DNA of 64,000 nt from positions 14,380,450 to 14,444,449 of the forward strand of contig OZ007507.1 in assembly GCA_963931865.1 (NCBI GenBank). Direction: 5' to 3'. Below, one piece after another: positions 1 through 12,036 of this stretch; within the stretch, counting starts at the first letter, position 1, and each line of letters opens with the position of its first letter. The stretch comes from Axinella damicornis. Its lineage: Eukaryota > Porifera > Demospongiae > Axinellida > Axinellidae. Position numbers and translations under genes: made by a program. The notes beneath the pieces were generated by a model. That model ran no database searches and was not told where the DNA came from. It saw only the letters and a list, made by a program, of their open reading frames with translations.

Positions 1-14
1 ATATACCCATGCAC

Positions 15-2683
15 CTGTTTGGAATGTGCCACGTACTCTCACACACTGGGAGCTACTCTCTGCTGACACAGTGAAGTAGTAGGTAGTGTTTCTTTGGAGG
101 CCCTGAGAGAGGGTGATGGTGGTCATTCGCCCCAGAGTGGAGGAGGTGTCACTGCGAACAAGGTTGGTATAAGATGGATCTGTACCGTAGTCAGTGGTGC
201 AGTTGTACCCTGGCTCAAATGTACACTGCACAATTACACTTGTTGGGTTGGTTAGGTCAAAATCCACCACCAGGACATTCATGCTACCTGTGGAAAGTAA
301 TACATAATGCATGTGAGTGAGCGATAACCCTGCTCCATACCAAATGAGCTGACTCCTCAGATGAGTCACATAACAATAATTGGATGGGTAAAACTTTTGA
401 AGCTGTACTGTGGGTCACTTTTGAAGCTTTAAGCAAGATTCTAACAGGGACCTCATGCTTAAAGGATGAATTATGGATCGTAGCAAATGCTGTGATCAAC
501 TCACTGATCGTCCTGGACACTGCAGGGTTGCTTCTCCCCACTATATTTCCAGCAGTCACAGTCACAGTCACACTTTCACTATTAAACTGAGCTACTGGAG
601 GTTGGCATCTGATGTCTGTAACATTGTTTTGTAGCTCATGACGGCATACACCATTACTGCAGTCTATCCCATCCACAACACAGGTAGTGATGGAGGTGCC
701 AGAGCTGCTGGTGTAGGAGAGTTCATAGCTAGCTCTAATGTCCTGTCCATTTGCACAGTCTGCAGACACACTCACAGGGTCCTGGGTAGATGGGGACATA
801 TGAATAGTAAAAATTAATGCTGCTGCTTGTACAGTAAATGGCTGATCGTTTGATCAGGACATTATTTTCAACTTCACTGAATGGCTGTCTACAATATATA
901 CAACACACAGGGATCATCACCAGCCTCGTCCCCAGGCCTCTGCCCAGATTTTATCTCGCAGCCGTAGAGAAAAATCGTGAAATCTGGGCGGAGGCCTTGG
1001 AACGAGGCTAGATCATCACATGTACTGACGTTGAATTTCAGGGGTCAGTGAACTATTCGTGATGATCTCATGATCAGCAACCAAACGAGTATAGATCCAA
1101 AGTATGATTGATGTATGTTACTGCTCGTTACATACATACGTACCACTTCATTCCATGTGCTCTCAATGGTCTGCATGGTTCCAATCGTCCTGTCATACTC
1201 AGCACACACCTTAGGCATAGGGGTCCTTGGAACTGCATAGACAATGCCGGTGCTAACAGTTCAACTATTAACGATGCCGCATACATTAAAACAGAACTAG
1301 ATCGATACTAGACATTATATCAAACAAAATGCTATGTGGCTTGATAACATTTCTCAATTTGGTTCACTCTGTGTTAATAATGGACTACAACATTATTTCT
1401 AGTTGCAGTTACAGTGGCACAGGGACATAATATGTCTAGATACAATTAGCTATACGCTCCATGTTTTTCAGCATTCACGCAGTAGCCCTCGTGCACTCAG
1501 GCTCACCCAAGTTTTAATCAGTAATTGCAGATTATAACTGTGCTGCTTAGTATTTCTATAGACAGAAAGATTGAGCATGACAGATAATACTATAGCTATG
1601 TAATATGTACATTGATCTATGCGTACCTTGGGGAGTGATTGTCAAGGGCCCACTCTCATTTCCCACCTGACTCCCACAGTTGACACCACGTACTCTGATG
1701 GTGTACTCATAGCCTGCCTGAAACCCTGTCAGTTCACGCTGTGTAGTAGTGATGTTCAGAAGTCCTCCATATGGGGGCTCAGGATCATTGGTGGCAATGT
1801 TGATGAAATAGAAATCAGCTCTGTCTCTACCACTCAGTATCCAGGTCAGAGTGACATTCACAGTTCCATTGGCATCCTCAGAGAGGCCAACACACAACAG
1901 AGTGGGGACAGTGGGGAGACCTGAATAAATGAACGACTAGTTTCAAGTACCTTTTCGTTGGAGCAGATCTAAATAAACAACGATAATTTCCTCTACAATT
2001 GTCACAAGCGTACGGGTGTAGGAGACACTACAGCTGGTATGGCTATGGGTGTACCAGTTTTTATGCTATTTTTCATGCCACATTTCATGAAAACGACAAG
2101 ACTAGAGCAATTCCTACAAGGCTCAAAGTTCAAGTTGGAACAAGTGCTCATGATAGAATGCCAAGTCAAGTAGGAATATGCCAGAGTTGATGAACTGCCA
2201 CATCTGCAGTAGTGCGAGGTACAGAGAGTGAAGACCTACCTCCAATCAACAATCAGACGGGGGAACTTTGCCAGACATGTATTGGTCTTTTATCATCTTA
2301 GCTACTTACCTAGGTACTTAATACCATACTGAACATCTTGAACATGTACTGACCTACAATCTGGAGGATACCCTTTCCAACCATGTTCTCTGCATTTGGC
2401 CCGAAGCACTCAACTGGTGTTCCATCCAGTGCAGTAGTTGCAGTTCCGCTTAGTGTTGATTCGAGGTAAGGATCATTGAGTGATGGTATAGTCACCACGG
2501 CTGAAACACCACCAGGCTCACAAGTACCAGTCTCAAATAGGGTAAGAGTAAGGTTGCACTCACTGCTCCGACCCACTGTCCAGACGATGACACCCATAAT
2601 GTTCCCAGTAGCAATACATCTGTAGGTGAAGGTCTCATTGGAACATGTGGGAGGAGCTGCAGTGAACTGCCCACAAACATCAC
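15..2683 (-). CDS. Ig-like/fibronectin type III extracellular protein, partial (3' end outside window)
   Basis: Four exons are supported: 2354-2683, 1627-1920, 505-781 and 15-287. The first encodes a Cys/Trp-containing Ig-like segment (DVCGQF..., CIATGN..VIVWTVG). The others encode fibronectin III-like modules, with marks such as GYEYTIRVRGVN and TYYFTVSAES near their ends and many N-x-S/T sites. All have AG/GT borders, and three of the four are symmetric phase 1-1, the pattern of shuffled extracellular domains. The exon at 781 reads only in phase 0 behind its best acceptor, while exon 1627 ends in phase 1. A small exon may therefore be missing between 782 and 1626, or the acceptor may be misjudged. 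The chain runs off the left edge, so any membrane segment is not visible. Domain architecture suggests a cell-surface receptor or adhesion protein; the exact family is not recognised. Confidence 0.7.
921..1010. mobile_element. 90-bp MITE of the TAGCCTCG..CGAGGCTA family, 9-bp TSD
   Basis: Inverted ends (CAGCCTCGTCCCCAGGCC and its counterpart) enclose a second inverted pair around GCCGTAGAGAAAAAT. The element is flanked by a perfect 9-bp direct repeat GATCATCAC at 912-920 and 1011-1019. It lies in an intron of the Ig/FnIII gene. Confidence 0.85.
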
Positions 2684-2685
2684 CT

Positions 2686-2711
2686 AGAGAGAGAGAGAGA
2701 GAGAGAGAGAC
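2686..2711. repeat. (GA)n microsatellite
   Basis: About 26 nt of GA repeat lie directly beside the acceptor of the Ig-like exon. On the minus strand it is a CT tract and serves as the polypyrimidine tract. Confidence 0.95.
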
Positions 2712-5003
2712 ACAAAAAGTATGAAAACCATAATTATAACCTCAAGCAGTCTCATGTGCTATTCCGTGAATGGGTTGCTCCCTCCATGCATCATACACCT
2801 GCAACAGACACCTACATATGGCAGCTTCGTAATCTTAATCTAATTCATTTTATGAGTCACAGCTGAGGTCAGTATTAATCAACAGTTGAATAAGCTTGAT
2901 CTATGAACCTCACTATCATGGTACTCATATTCAAAGTATCAACTGCTAACTGAAAGGTGGACATGCACAATCATTATCTCCTTACAATGCCAAAAGTTGT
3001 GCTTCTCTGAATGTGTGACATGCATATGTAACATGTAACGTGAAAAAAAAAACACAATAGAAAAACAAATTCTTTTCTTGTTTCCTATTTACTTTTTAGC
3101 CGCTTTCAATTCCTTGCATAACTTCCAGTGAGCCGTGTACGAATATAATGCCTATCTCATGCATTCTCTGTGTTGACCTGAGGAAGATGGCACAGTCCCA
3201 TGCATCCAACAACTACAATAATCACCATTCAACACAACTCACCTAGACGCTGTAGAAGCATAGCATGTAACAACCACTTCAACACCTGTAAAATTTCAGG
3301 ATAATAATTATGTCAAGTGTTCGCTGTCAGTCTCCCATGAGCTCATAAGAATTGTATACTGCATGGGGGGTTAATAACCGTTACAGGTGTTATACCTTAT
3401 ACTGCTTGGTTAAGGTGGGCATGTCAGACAATATTATTATTTTTGCTTCAACCCCAACAATTCTAGTATAGTTTACACCATACGTAGCTAGTTGGTGTAA
3501 GCTGGTTAAATATTACAGCCATTGGCAAACATCATTAAATTTTAGTCCAAGAATCTCTAGATCTTGACTAAAGTGTCAATGGCTATGCCAAACAATCCTC
3601 AAGTGAACGACTCATTCGTTAAAAGAACTGCAGTCTTGACTGTAGAATGCAGCCTTTTTTCTGCCAGGTAATTCAGACCTTTCAAGTCACGACGGACTCT
3701 CAAAATGCTTTGCGTGCATGATTGATTACATTTGCAGGAAGGATATCCAACTGGCTGTTTCTAAAGCCGCAACAGTCACAAAAGATTTTGCAAAATGTAA
3801 TTCGCAACAGCTGAGACGAATTTCCTGCATTGAAATGCAACTGAAGATCAAGGGGAAGAAATTCGGAATTTCTACTTGGAGTTACATCACCATCAGAGGC
3901 ACTAGGGCTGTTCTATGGCTAGGCTGTAATTGCCATACAGTATAGGTTATCTCGCAATCATTCAAGGAGCTTGCATAATATTTCAAAGTCTGGCTGGTAC
4001 AAAAATCCTTGGAAAGTCTTTGAAGTGGAGTCTTCAGGAATTGGAGGCTCTTGGCATCAAAGGTATAACTTTGAACCAAAATTGGGGTCTGGAACTTGTG
4101 CGGAGCTAGTTGCAAGTTTGCAGACTACAAGTATAGCTACGCATACGAATCGAAACCTAGGCTTGTTGTGAAGTCCGCAGTGTATGGCTAAGGTAGCTAA
4201 GCGGATACCAAAGGGAGGCTGATATCAACCAAAATGAATACGCAAGCAGTTCATTGTTCCAGGCCTAGATATAACTGACTTACGAATTGCTGCTGCTGTT
4301 TCATGACGAACTGGCGTTCTTTTCAAATCGCATCCACAAATACTTAGTGATAGCATTCATTTGCTAGCGATAACATTCCGCGCCCCTCCCCACTTTCAAA
4401 TCGTGATTATTTTGTCCGCCCTCCACTTCCAGGTTTATGATCGCTTACAGTAATTTACGGAAGTGAGCGGAACGGAACCTCAAGATGGCCAGCTAAGGTT
4501 ATCAAGATTGCTTTTACAGTTTTCGCTATTAAACCACTGAACAATCATGGGAATAAACCCAGCGGAAGGGCTCATGCATGCAGGGGTGGGGCTGCATGGC
4601 TGACAGTTGGAAAAATGAGTGAAGTCATGTTGAGGTGATATACACCTATATAACAGTTTCAGAAGCTCCCCCTCAGGACCCTGCCTGTTGATGGAGTAGC
4701 AAATACATTGAAGGTAATCTTGCCGGCCGGCTGTATATAATAATTATATTTTGGGGGGAGAAAAATATAGTTGACCTGTAATTTTTGCGTTGGAAGTTAT
4801 AGAGAGCAAAGACTGCAGGGACCAGTGATCATTTTCATTGCCCTGCATGCAAGCTGGTTACTCTCTTCGTGATAGTGCAGATACATACCCTTTTTATGTA
4901 TTACATACCCTTTTTAGGTATTACATGTATTGTAGAAACCCAATTGTGTTCCATTTCTTGAAACACAAACTTTGTGACAAACCATGCACTGTAAAAACTT
5001 AAT
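2712..5003. other. no convincing gene
   Basis: Apart from the possible small exon at 3243-3285, no coding exon is convincing here. Part of 3100-3240 (around TTCCAGTGAGCCGTGTA and TGACCTGAGGAAGA) resembles 33570-33720, so it is a dispersed repeat. Positions 4887-4926 hold a ~20-bp motif (ATTACATACCCTTTTT) in two tandem copies. Confidence 0.5.
3243..3285 (-). CDS. possible signal-peptide exon of the Ig/FnIII gene
   Basis: A 43-nt open segment has a good acceptor (ATTTTACAG) and donor (TAG/GTGAGT). Read in phase 0 it gives LKWLLHAMLLQRL and ends in phase 1, matching the phase-1 start of the exon at 2683. The hydrophobic translation would suit the end of a signal peptide, but no initiator ATG exon was located upstream. 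Alternatively it is chance. Confidence 0.3.
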
Positions 5004-5351
5004 TGGTTGTTTTCACAGAGTGGTTGGTTACCTTGGGTGCAGACAAGCTGGAGACAGTGGTTATAGGAGGTTTACTCAAAGGTTAGGGTAATTGCATAAG
5101 ACTACCTGCAAAGGCAACTGGCCCAGATCATCTCACTGACAATCTTGGAACATCTGCAAGGTCACTAGCTACAACTGGTTGTCATGGAAATTTCATGCTC
5201 TTGGTTGCAGCAGAGATGTTTAGTGGTTAAGATCACACAACTGTGGTTGGGCCAGCTTCCCCTCAGGTTGCCTTATGCAATTAGTCTCTGAACCCCACCT
5301 CCAGCTTGTCTGCAACCAGGGTATAACCACTCTGTGGTTAAAACAACTGAT
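5004..5351. mobile_element. ~348-bp MITE with long imperfect terminal inverted repeats
   Basis: The left end reads TGGTTGTTTTCACAGAGTGG and continues through GCAGACAAGCTGGAG. The right end is its imperfect reverse complement (CTCCAGCTTGTCTGC .. CCACTCTGTGG). No ORF. Nonautonomous DNA transposon by structure; superfamily not assigned. Confidence 0.7.
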
Positions 5352-5776
5352 TTGTTTTAGCAGTGCAGCCACTGCATGGTGAAACGTTAATGTGAGATAT
5401 AGAGGACTCCTCCAATGTGAGAGGGAGGCTTGTGTCCTGGGTATACAAGGTTACCATTAAGATGCACAATACATGCATGCTTGCATGCAAGGAGTCTGGA
5501 CACTTGCAAACTGTTTGTACAATAGCTGCTCTAATTGAAGGCCTCCGGTCAAAAACGGAATTAAAACGTTTTCTAATTTCCGGAAATATACGGACGTTGA
5601 AAAATAATTGTACCATGAATTTAAAATACGATGCTTACACGCACTTATAAGAAGATACCTGCGTCATTTCTGCTTGCAGCCGCTGAATGTGAGTCAATGT
5701 ACAGTCGTTTAGTAGTCTAATCTCAACTTCCACCCGGAAGCGTTTTGCTCTCCTTTTTCACCGGAGCCCTTCAATT

Positions 5777-5843
5777 ATTGTATTACTGACTGTAGGTTGA
5801 TAGCTAGCACTGCTAGCTATCAACCTACAGTCAGTAATACAAT
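5777..5843. repeat. 67-bp perfect palindrome, 32-bp arms and 3-nt loop
   Basis: The arm beginning ATTGTATTACTGACTGTAGG (5777-5808) is followed by ACT and then its exact reverse complement (5812-5843). No mismatch was found on inspection. It sits between two minus-strand genes, about 500 bp beyond the stop of the mucin-like gene. Confidence 0.95.
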
Positions 5844-6353
5844 AGGTATTGTCACCATTCAAACATGCATCCCATGACTACTTTCAAATAACTTACCATA
5901 AAAATTATTATGTAAACATCAGCTATAGCTAACAGTACACTTCTCTACAAGCATAATAATTAGTTGCATATATTATAGTCTGAGTAAAAGTCACATAGTA
6001 AAAGCATCACCAAACACAACCACTATACTTATATTCAGGGCTCTCATGGATGATGCACATGCATGCAGTGAAACCACGTACGTTTGTTGTTCTTGCAAAA
6101 TTGTAGGCTAATAAAGCTAATCAGATAGTTAAATGAAGTGCATGAGAAGAATTTGTAAAGTCCTACTAAGTAAATATGGAGTCCTACACAGTCTTATGTT
6201 ATTAGAGGAACATCACACGTCTGTGAGAGATAAGTAGAAAAAATAATACAGTTTGAGCAGTTTATGCAGGATACAAACTGTGTATGTAATCCAGGACAAT
6301 CTTATCAATGATTGACATAACCTCCATAATAGGAAGGGCCAGAGTGGTTTAAT

Positions 6354-7791
6354 CTACAATTTGCTGTCAACAGTGGTTGGTAATTTAACGATTAAGTCGT
6401 GAGAAACACCAACGGTTTCGAGGGTAACACCAGATTCCTTCTGGGCAGATTTCTGTTCATTGGCTTCTGCCTCAGTTGCAGCAAGGTGGGCATGAAATGT
6501 TTCACAGGTCGGTTCATCGCCGCTAGGATTGAAAGAATCTGGGAATAGATCTGCAGCTTCAAGCTCAAGATCTGATATCTCTTTCGTGGACACCTCAACC
6601 ACATACAGGGATTGCTTCCTCGGTTTTCCTACAGTTGTAGTGAAGACAAATATACAGTGATTGCTAAGATCCACCTCATCCACAGCAACAATGTATGCAT
6701 TAAGTTATAGGTAGCATTAATAAGTGAGAAATTAATACCCACCTGACTTCTTCCTGGCAGAGCACTTGTAGATTACTGCACATACTATGAACAGTAATAC
6801 AAGACCTAAGATTATACCAAGTGCTATACTGAGAGGTAGAGTGATGTCCCTCATGCCCGGTGATGTTCCTGTTTCTGTAGTGGAAGTTTCTGTCTCAGGG
6901 CTGGTGGGTAGGATCTGATCTGTAGTAGTGTGAGTTGGCATTCCTGTCTCAGTAGGGAAAGGGCTCTCTGACATTTCTATTTCTGTAGTGGAAGGTTCTG
7001 TTCCTGAGCTGGAAGGTAGATATGCAGTAGTGTAAGTTGGCATCCCTGTCTCAGTTGGGAAAGACGTTCCTATTACTGCAGAGGAATGTTCTGTCTCAGG
7101 GCTGGTAGGTAGATATGTAGTAGTGTGAGTTGGCATTTCTGATTCAATAGGGGAAAAGCTGACCATAGGAATGTTACTTGAGTATAGGATATTTGTTGGC
7201 GAAGGGCTATCACTCAAAGATATATTATAGTCCAGGGTACTTGTTGGTGAAAGCATATTATCAGTGGGGATGGTATCAGAGTGCGGATAAAGCAGGACTT
7301 CCATGGTACTTGTTGGTGAAGGCATATCACTGGAATTGTAACCTTCCATGCCACTTGAACCAGAGCCGACCTCCATAGTCACTGCATGTGGATGAGAAGG
7401 GTTGAACAGTAACTTCCTAGCCTCATTCCCAGGCCATTCCCACCGCCAGTATTTCATCGCTTCCGGTATACGGCCTGGGAACAAGGATACAGCTTGAGGA
7501 AGACCTACCCAGGTCGAAACGTGTGATTAAAATTATTGCATCTCGGTCACGAACTTTGGCAGATTCTGACTACTCCTACCTACTATGCACTATTGACCTA
7601 GTAGTCGAGCTCGGCTAGCCAGTCGTTGTTCGGCACCCTCCCCCCTACTTAGCATGAAATGCATGATTATGAACGCTGATAATACATTGCAATACAACCC
7701 CAAGGTATAACATACCATTTTCAGCAGCACTACACGTACTAGTGTCAAGTAGGCAAAGCAGTGCAAATGCACACAATCGATGAACGTCCAT
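6354..7791 (-). CDS. single-pass mucin-like membrane protein (three exons)
   Basis: Exons 7716-7791, 6743-7381 and 6354-6628 join in phase 1 at both introns and total 990 nt (329 residues). Exon 1 starts MDVHRLCAFALLCLLD and is a clear signal peptide ending near CSAAEN. Exon 2 is rich in Ser, Thr and Pro and has about three repeats of ~30-36 residues around TETGMPT.TT and SPETE, the expected context for dense O-glycosylation. A membrane segment (LPLSIALGIILGLVLLFIVC, about residues 207-230) is followed by a KCSARKK stop-transfer and a ~90-residue acidic tail. The product should be a type I surface protein with an extended stalk. No enzymatic or binding domain was recognised. It lies upstream of and on the same strand as the Ig/FnIII gene, but its own stop codon makes it separate. 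Confidence 0.7.
7417..7486. mobile_element. short MITE-like copy in intron 1 of the mucin-like gene
   Basis: CTAGCCTCATTCCCAGGCC pairs with GGCCTGGGAACAAGG at the other end, about 70 bp in all. It belongs to the same TIR family as 921-1010. No target duplication is visible. Confidence 0.6.
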
Positions 7792-7847
7792 ATTGATGGC
7801 CACAACTCTTTGCAGTATTCCAGTCGGGCATAACATGTGAGTCACAT

Positions 7848-9028
7848 TTGAGGTACAGCCGTAATAGCCTGAATTATTCTATGTTTACTTTGGAAGGTAG
7901 TGCATTAGTTAAAGCAACAAGCGGAGATACATCCCTCGTAGTTTTGAGCACACAGGAATCACAAGCAATGTTGGCGTACCCTCAAAGTAAATTAATGAAA
8001 GCAGGATTTCCACCAACGCTAAGTAGTACTCACAAATTGAATATCGTAACGTTAATTTCAAGACGTAATTTACAATCAAGTTCTATCGTTCTTGGAAACA
8101 TAAACCAGATTGTATTATGTCCTAATCCATTACCTTACTTGCAATCTCAATAATTGCACATGCAGTTGAGGAACTGAAATTTGACCAGAAAAGCAGTCAT
8201 CCTGGAACAAACACAGCATTCAATAACAGCATGGAAGCCTGTGCATATTATATGTCTGGCGAAACTGGCAGAGGCTGAATGTTATTAGTTATTGTGTCTC
8301 AAGGAGGAACTTACCTCGCAGGAAACACATCCCATGAATTACCCAACACTCTTAAGGCAGTAGAACAAAGAAAGTCGTTGCCTAAGGCTTCAAAACGCAC
8401 CAGCAGTCAACTCAAAGTATAGCTACACCAGTGACTGTGTACTGAACCCAGAAAGGCAAAGCAGCTTCACTTTAAGAAACTCTATTCCATAACATTAATT
8501 TTGGGAACTTTACAAAAACTCTTACTAAGGAGTCAATCTACGTTCCTGTAGCTGGTCCTTGTACCAGAATACTGGGTTACTGATGCTATAGTGTTCTTAA
8601 CGGCTATTTCTTCAATTACACCTCTACTCCGAACAAGGTTGATACACACTTTTGACCCCTTCAATGCTCCCTGAGTGGTCAAGCAATGCAATTGCTTTTG
8701 CTTGTGAGTATTGTTTGGTAGTGAAGCAACTTTAATGACATTATTTTGGTTCACAATTGGCATGGAAAGGATAGCCATATAAGGATTGGTAGGAAGCATG
8801 CAGTAATGAATTTGCAGTTTTTGGGTGGTCTGCTACTAGTGGAGTAGTCTAGGTCCCAGACCCAAACTAGGATCGCATCCGCACAGGGGTCGAAATCGCG
8901 CAATTTTGCTCATGAATAATTAATGAGATGACATCACTCGCATACAGTTATTTAGAGTTATTGATCTGTTTACGTTTTCCCATGGCGGCAACCGGAATAA
9001 ACAAGGGGGGCTTCTCTCTTTGATGCGG
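7848..9028. other. no recognised gene
   Basis: Short open frames occur at 7848-8153 (+) and 8533-8799 (-). Neither has a recognisable domain or clear splice sites. Treated as intergenic. Confidence 0.4.
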
Positions 9029-9101
9029 CTAGCGGCCCTTTCGAGTTTCAAATCGGTACTCTGATGTGGCCGTGCGGTACTTTGAAGATTTGTTTGAACA
9101 C

Positions 9102-9125
9102 TTTTTTTTTTTTTTTTTTTTTTTT
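9102..9125 (-). repeat. 24-nt poly(A) tract (T on plus strand)
   Basis: Uninterrupted run of 24 T on the plus strand, downstream of the minus-strand ORF at 9282-9887. Confidence 0.95.
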
Positions 9126-9281
9126 AAGTAAGAAGCTATTCTAGCTGATTGAATGTGGCGATGGGCTATCTGTGTGTGAATAGCTAGGTGGAGTGAGCAG
9201 GAATGTTTGTGGGTCTGCTGAAGTGGCCGAAGAACAGCCTGGAAAGTGAACAGCCTCCGACAGCTCCCTGGCCAAGGTACT

Positions 9282-9887
9282 CTAGAGAGTTGACCTTTCG
9301 GCATTACAGGCCCCGCCCATTTTCGTGTTAGGGCGAATTTGGCTGGTTTGGTAGCTGTACTGGGCTGGTGAGAGGGAGTAGATGTGTGGCCAAAACTCGG
9401 TAACCGAGAGGTGAACGTGGAAAAGCATCCCTATTTTTGCAGGGGGTAGGTTGACCTTTTGGAAACTGGCCTTGGCTTGAGTCGGTTTTAGTTGGTGTGC
9501 GTGGAATTTTTTTTGAAAGCCTAGGGTAGCCAAACCTCTGTTTTTGAGGGCGGCAGTGAGTTTTGGGCTGTAGCCTGCAAGTGAGGAGAGCAGGTGGTAA
9601 ATCCATCCGTAGTTTTGGGGCCTGTTTTGTGTGTGTATTGATGATGGGGTCAGAGTGTGGGTGGGGCCTTGGAGAGGGTCCAAATTTTCAGTTTCGTAGA
9701 GGGCCTTAAAATTGAGTTTTAGGGCATTTTCAAGCAGAGGGAGCAGTTTGATGCAAAGTATTGCTGAAACTTGTGTACGCTTTGATGCTGCCCATTTATC
9801 CATCAACTTGGTTTCGGAGATCGCGATAGCCATGTTTACTACCTTAAGGGTGGGTGCCGCCCTGACTTTAGGTCTGGGACATTTCAT
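9282..9887 (-). CDS. unidentified 201-codon ORF, possibly retroposed
   Basis: The ORF starts MKCPRPKVRAAPTLKVVNMA and is uninterrupted for 201 codons. It is basic and contains no domain I recognise. About 157 nt beyond its stop, in the ORF's own direction, lies a 24-nt poly(A) tract, so the whole could be a retroposed transcript or a retroelement 3' end. No convincing target duplication was found. It may also be chance coding in a repeat. Confidence 0.3.
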   Translation of the reverse strand: MKCPRPKVRAAPTLKVVNMAIAISETKLMDKWAASKRTQVSAILCIKLLPLLENALKLNFKALYETENLDPLQGPTHTLTPSSIHTQNRPQNYGWIYHLLSSLAGYSPKLTAALKNRGLATLGFQKKFHAHQLKPTQAKASFQKVNLPPAKIGMLFHVHLSVTEFWPHIYSLSPAQYSYQTSQIRPNTKMGGACNAERSTL

Positions 9888-10275
9888 TTGATCAAGGCAG
9901 CAGCTGATGGTTTAAGCTAGCTGTGGATGAGGAAAACCAACCTCTCATGCAATTGTCAATGGTACGAAACAGATAAGGAATTGGTTTGAGGGCCACATTC
10001 CATAGACAGAACATTAAGTATCCTCACAGCAAAGCCATAAGGAGCACGTGTCCTGGACCACACCTGCTGCTGCCCTCCTCAGTTGGGACATGAATTCAAG
10101 ATCGATACAGAAGTAAGCATCAATTGGACATATGGTGTAAATGGTAAAAAATGTATGTGGAAAATTAATTATTAAGTACATGAAGTCAGGCTTGGGCATT
10201 TCAGCCCTTAGGGTATAACTTGTTACAAACAATCATAAAGCATTGACTTATCAGCAGTAAATTATTTATCAGAAG

Positions 10276-11713
10276 TTATCCACTAGCTTTCTGCACACCA
10301 GGGGGGTAGTATGGTGGATTGAGAGAAGTAGGAACATATACCCTGAGAACCAAGTAGAACTCCTTGTCTTGTGGCGCTGGAAGCCAATTCTTTTTCTCTT
10401 TATCCACAGTTGGCTCGTCACTTTGGATGTAGATCGTCAGTGATCCATTGTCGTAATGGAGATCCTCAGTCATGTCATCAATTTTGTAGCGTTCGATTGG
10501 ATTAGCGACAAATGTCTTCTCTGGTTGCTGGTACATGCTCACAGACCAGAAACCAGGAGCCTTGATTTGATTGCCTGGCTCATTTGGCGGGAAAGTGAGG
10601 GTATACTTGGCACCACCAGCTGTGCTGAGAACGTTGTTGTTTGAATCCAGGGTAGCCAACGGGTAGTATGCCTCTGCAGGACTGTTTCCATAAAGGCCTA
10701 AGTAAGCTGCAGCAGCACGATCTAGGTCACGGCCTCCAAGGTCAGAGTAAGTGCCAAAGAATGGAGGGTCAACACTCATCGACCATCCATTTGTAGGGGT
10801 CCCGATTGTCTTTTCGATTTCACTCATGCCAAGTGTGATGCCTTTTTGCATGTTTTCATAAAGATTTGGGTCTCCCAAGTTTGGTGAAAAGTTGGCCCCG
10901 GGTGCAATCTGCAAAGCAGCAAATTCTTGAAACTTACTGGCATCACCATCGTACATATCCATGTACTGCAGAAGGAAATTGACGAACACGAACACTTCAG
11001 GCTTTTTGTAAATTTTGAGTGTGCCATCGTCATCTTGGTTATCGGCATCCAGTGGTAGAAACGTGGGAAGGCTGGTAGGTGCTGGGGATATCACATTCGA
11101 TGTGAAGCCAGTCAGCTAGTGTGTAGTAGGGCTGGATGTTCTCTGAGACCCAGGTTGCATCGCTTGCATTGTAAACCCGGGTACGCCCAAGGAGGTACAC
11201 ATATTGTGTTTTTGATTGGATTACTCGCATGTTTTTTGGCAACTTGCGCTTCCTATCCCAGCTTGGACCGGTGATTAGGAACTGTCCAGCATTGTTCCCA
11301 GTTGTACGTGAGCCAATGATGTCGAAATTGTAGGTGTACGCGTCAACAAACTGCATGCAGAAGTAGCGGGAAGTTGTGCCATCTTGGTTAGTGACTTTTG
11401 GCACAGAAAGGACCAGAGGCTCAGCACGAAGATCCAATGAAGCTAGAGAGTAGAGTGTGTCATTGTTGGGTGTCACAATGGTCTCAAAATCTGGACCAAT
11501 TAGTTGTGTGAAGTGGTTGAAAGTGTTGAAGGGAGCAGTATGTTGTTCCCCTGCTTGCACAGATGAGAAGTACATCGTCTTGTAGTTTTGCATCGTCGGA
11601 AAGAAAAAGATGAATGCATCTTTGGCAGCTAGACATTGTCCCGAAGCGGAATCTTTTCCCAGCTTCGACTTTCCGTATTGTCCAGCAGCAGGATGTTTTC
11701 CTGGTTTCGACAT
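10276..11713 (-). pseudogene. DUF1254/DUF1214 protein, array copy 1, frameshifted
   Basis: This copy reads as two overlapping frames. An extra CTAG at about 11116-11119, absent from copies 2, 4, 5 and 6 (GCCAGTCAGTGTG in them), shifts the frame near residue 198. Without it the gene would be 477 codons plus stop, like copy 4. The N-terminal half has the DUF1254 hallmarks (PNNDTLYS, LDLRAEPLVLSVPKV, GSRTTGN, GPSWDRKRK). The C-terminal half has the DUF1214 hallmarks (FWSVSMYQQPEKTFVANPIE and NWLPAPQDKEFYLVLRVYVP). It belongs with copies 4 and 5 in having ASLDLR and AAAAYLGLYG, and it ends in KASG. The start is the ATG of MSKPGKH, the only Met conserved in every complete copy. The frameshift probably inactivates it unless it is an assembly error. 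Confidence 0.8.
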
Positions 11714-12002
11714 TCTGTAATTTGACACATTTAAAGTATGACCTTGTGCATGCATTGTAATAGTTTAAGTAAGTGTGACCACTATGTAATGTTTTTTAAC
11801 TGCTGGACAATTTTCTTATGCAAGCAGTATAGAGAATTTCAAATAAGCACTTTACTCTAGGACACATGAATTTGGATGCTCACAAAGTTTCTGTTATAAT
11901 AGATTGTTGTAGTTGTGAACAGTACTAGTTCATCGGAAGATCTGTAATGGTAGCTAGCTAGTATAGGTAGCTATTTATTGATTACCTGCAGTCAACTAGC
12001 TT

Positions 12003-12036
<34 letters not shown>

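Noticed and set aside
15..7791. One large gene joining the mucin-like and Ig/FnIII exons
   Set aside because: The mucin-like chain has a membrane helix, tail and stop codon at 6354 before the Ig/FnIII exons begin. Alternative splicing cannot be excluded.
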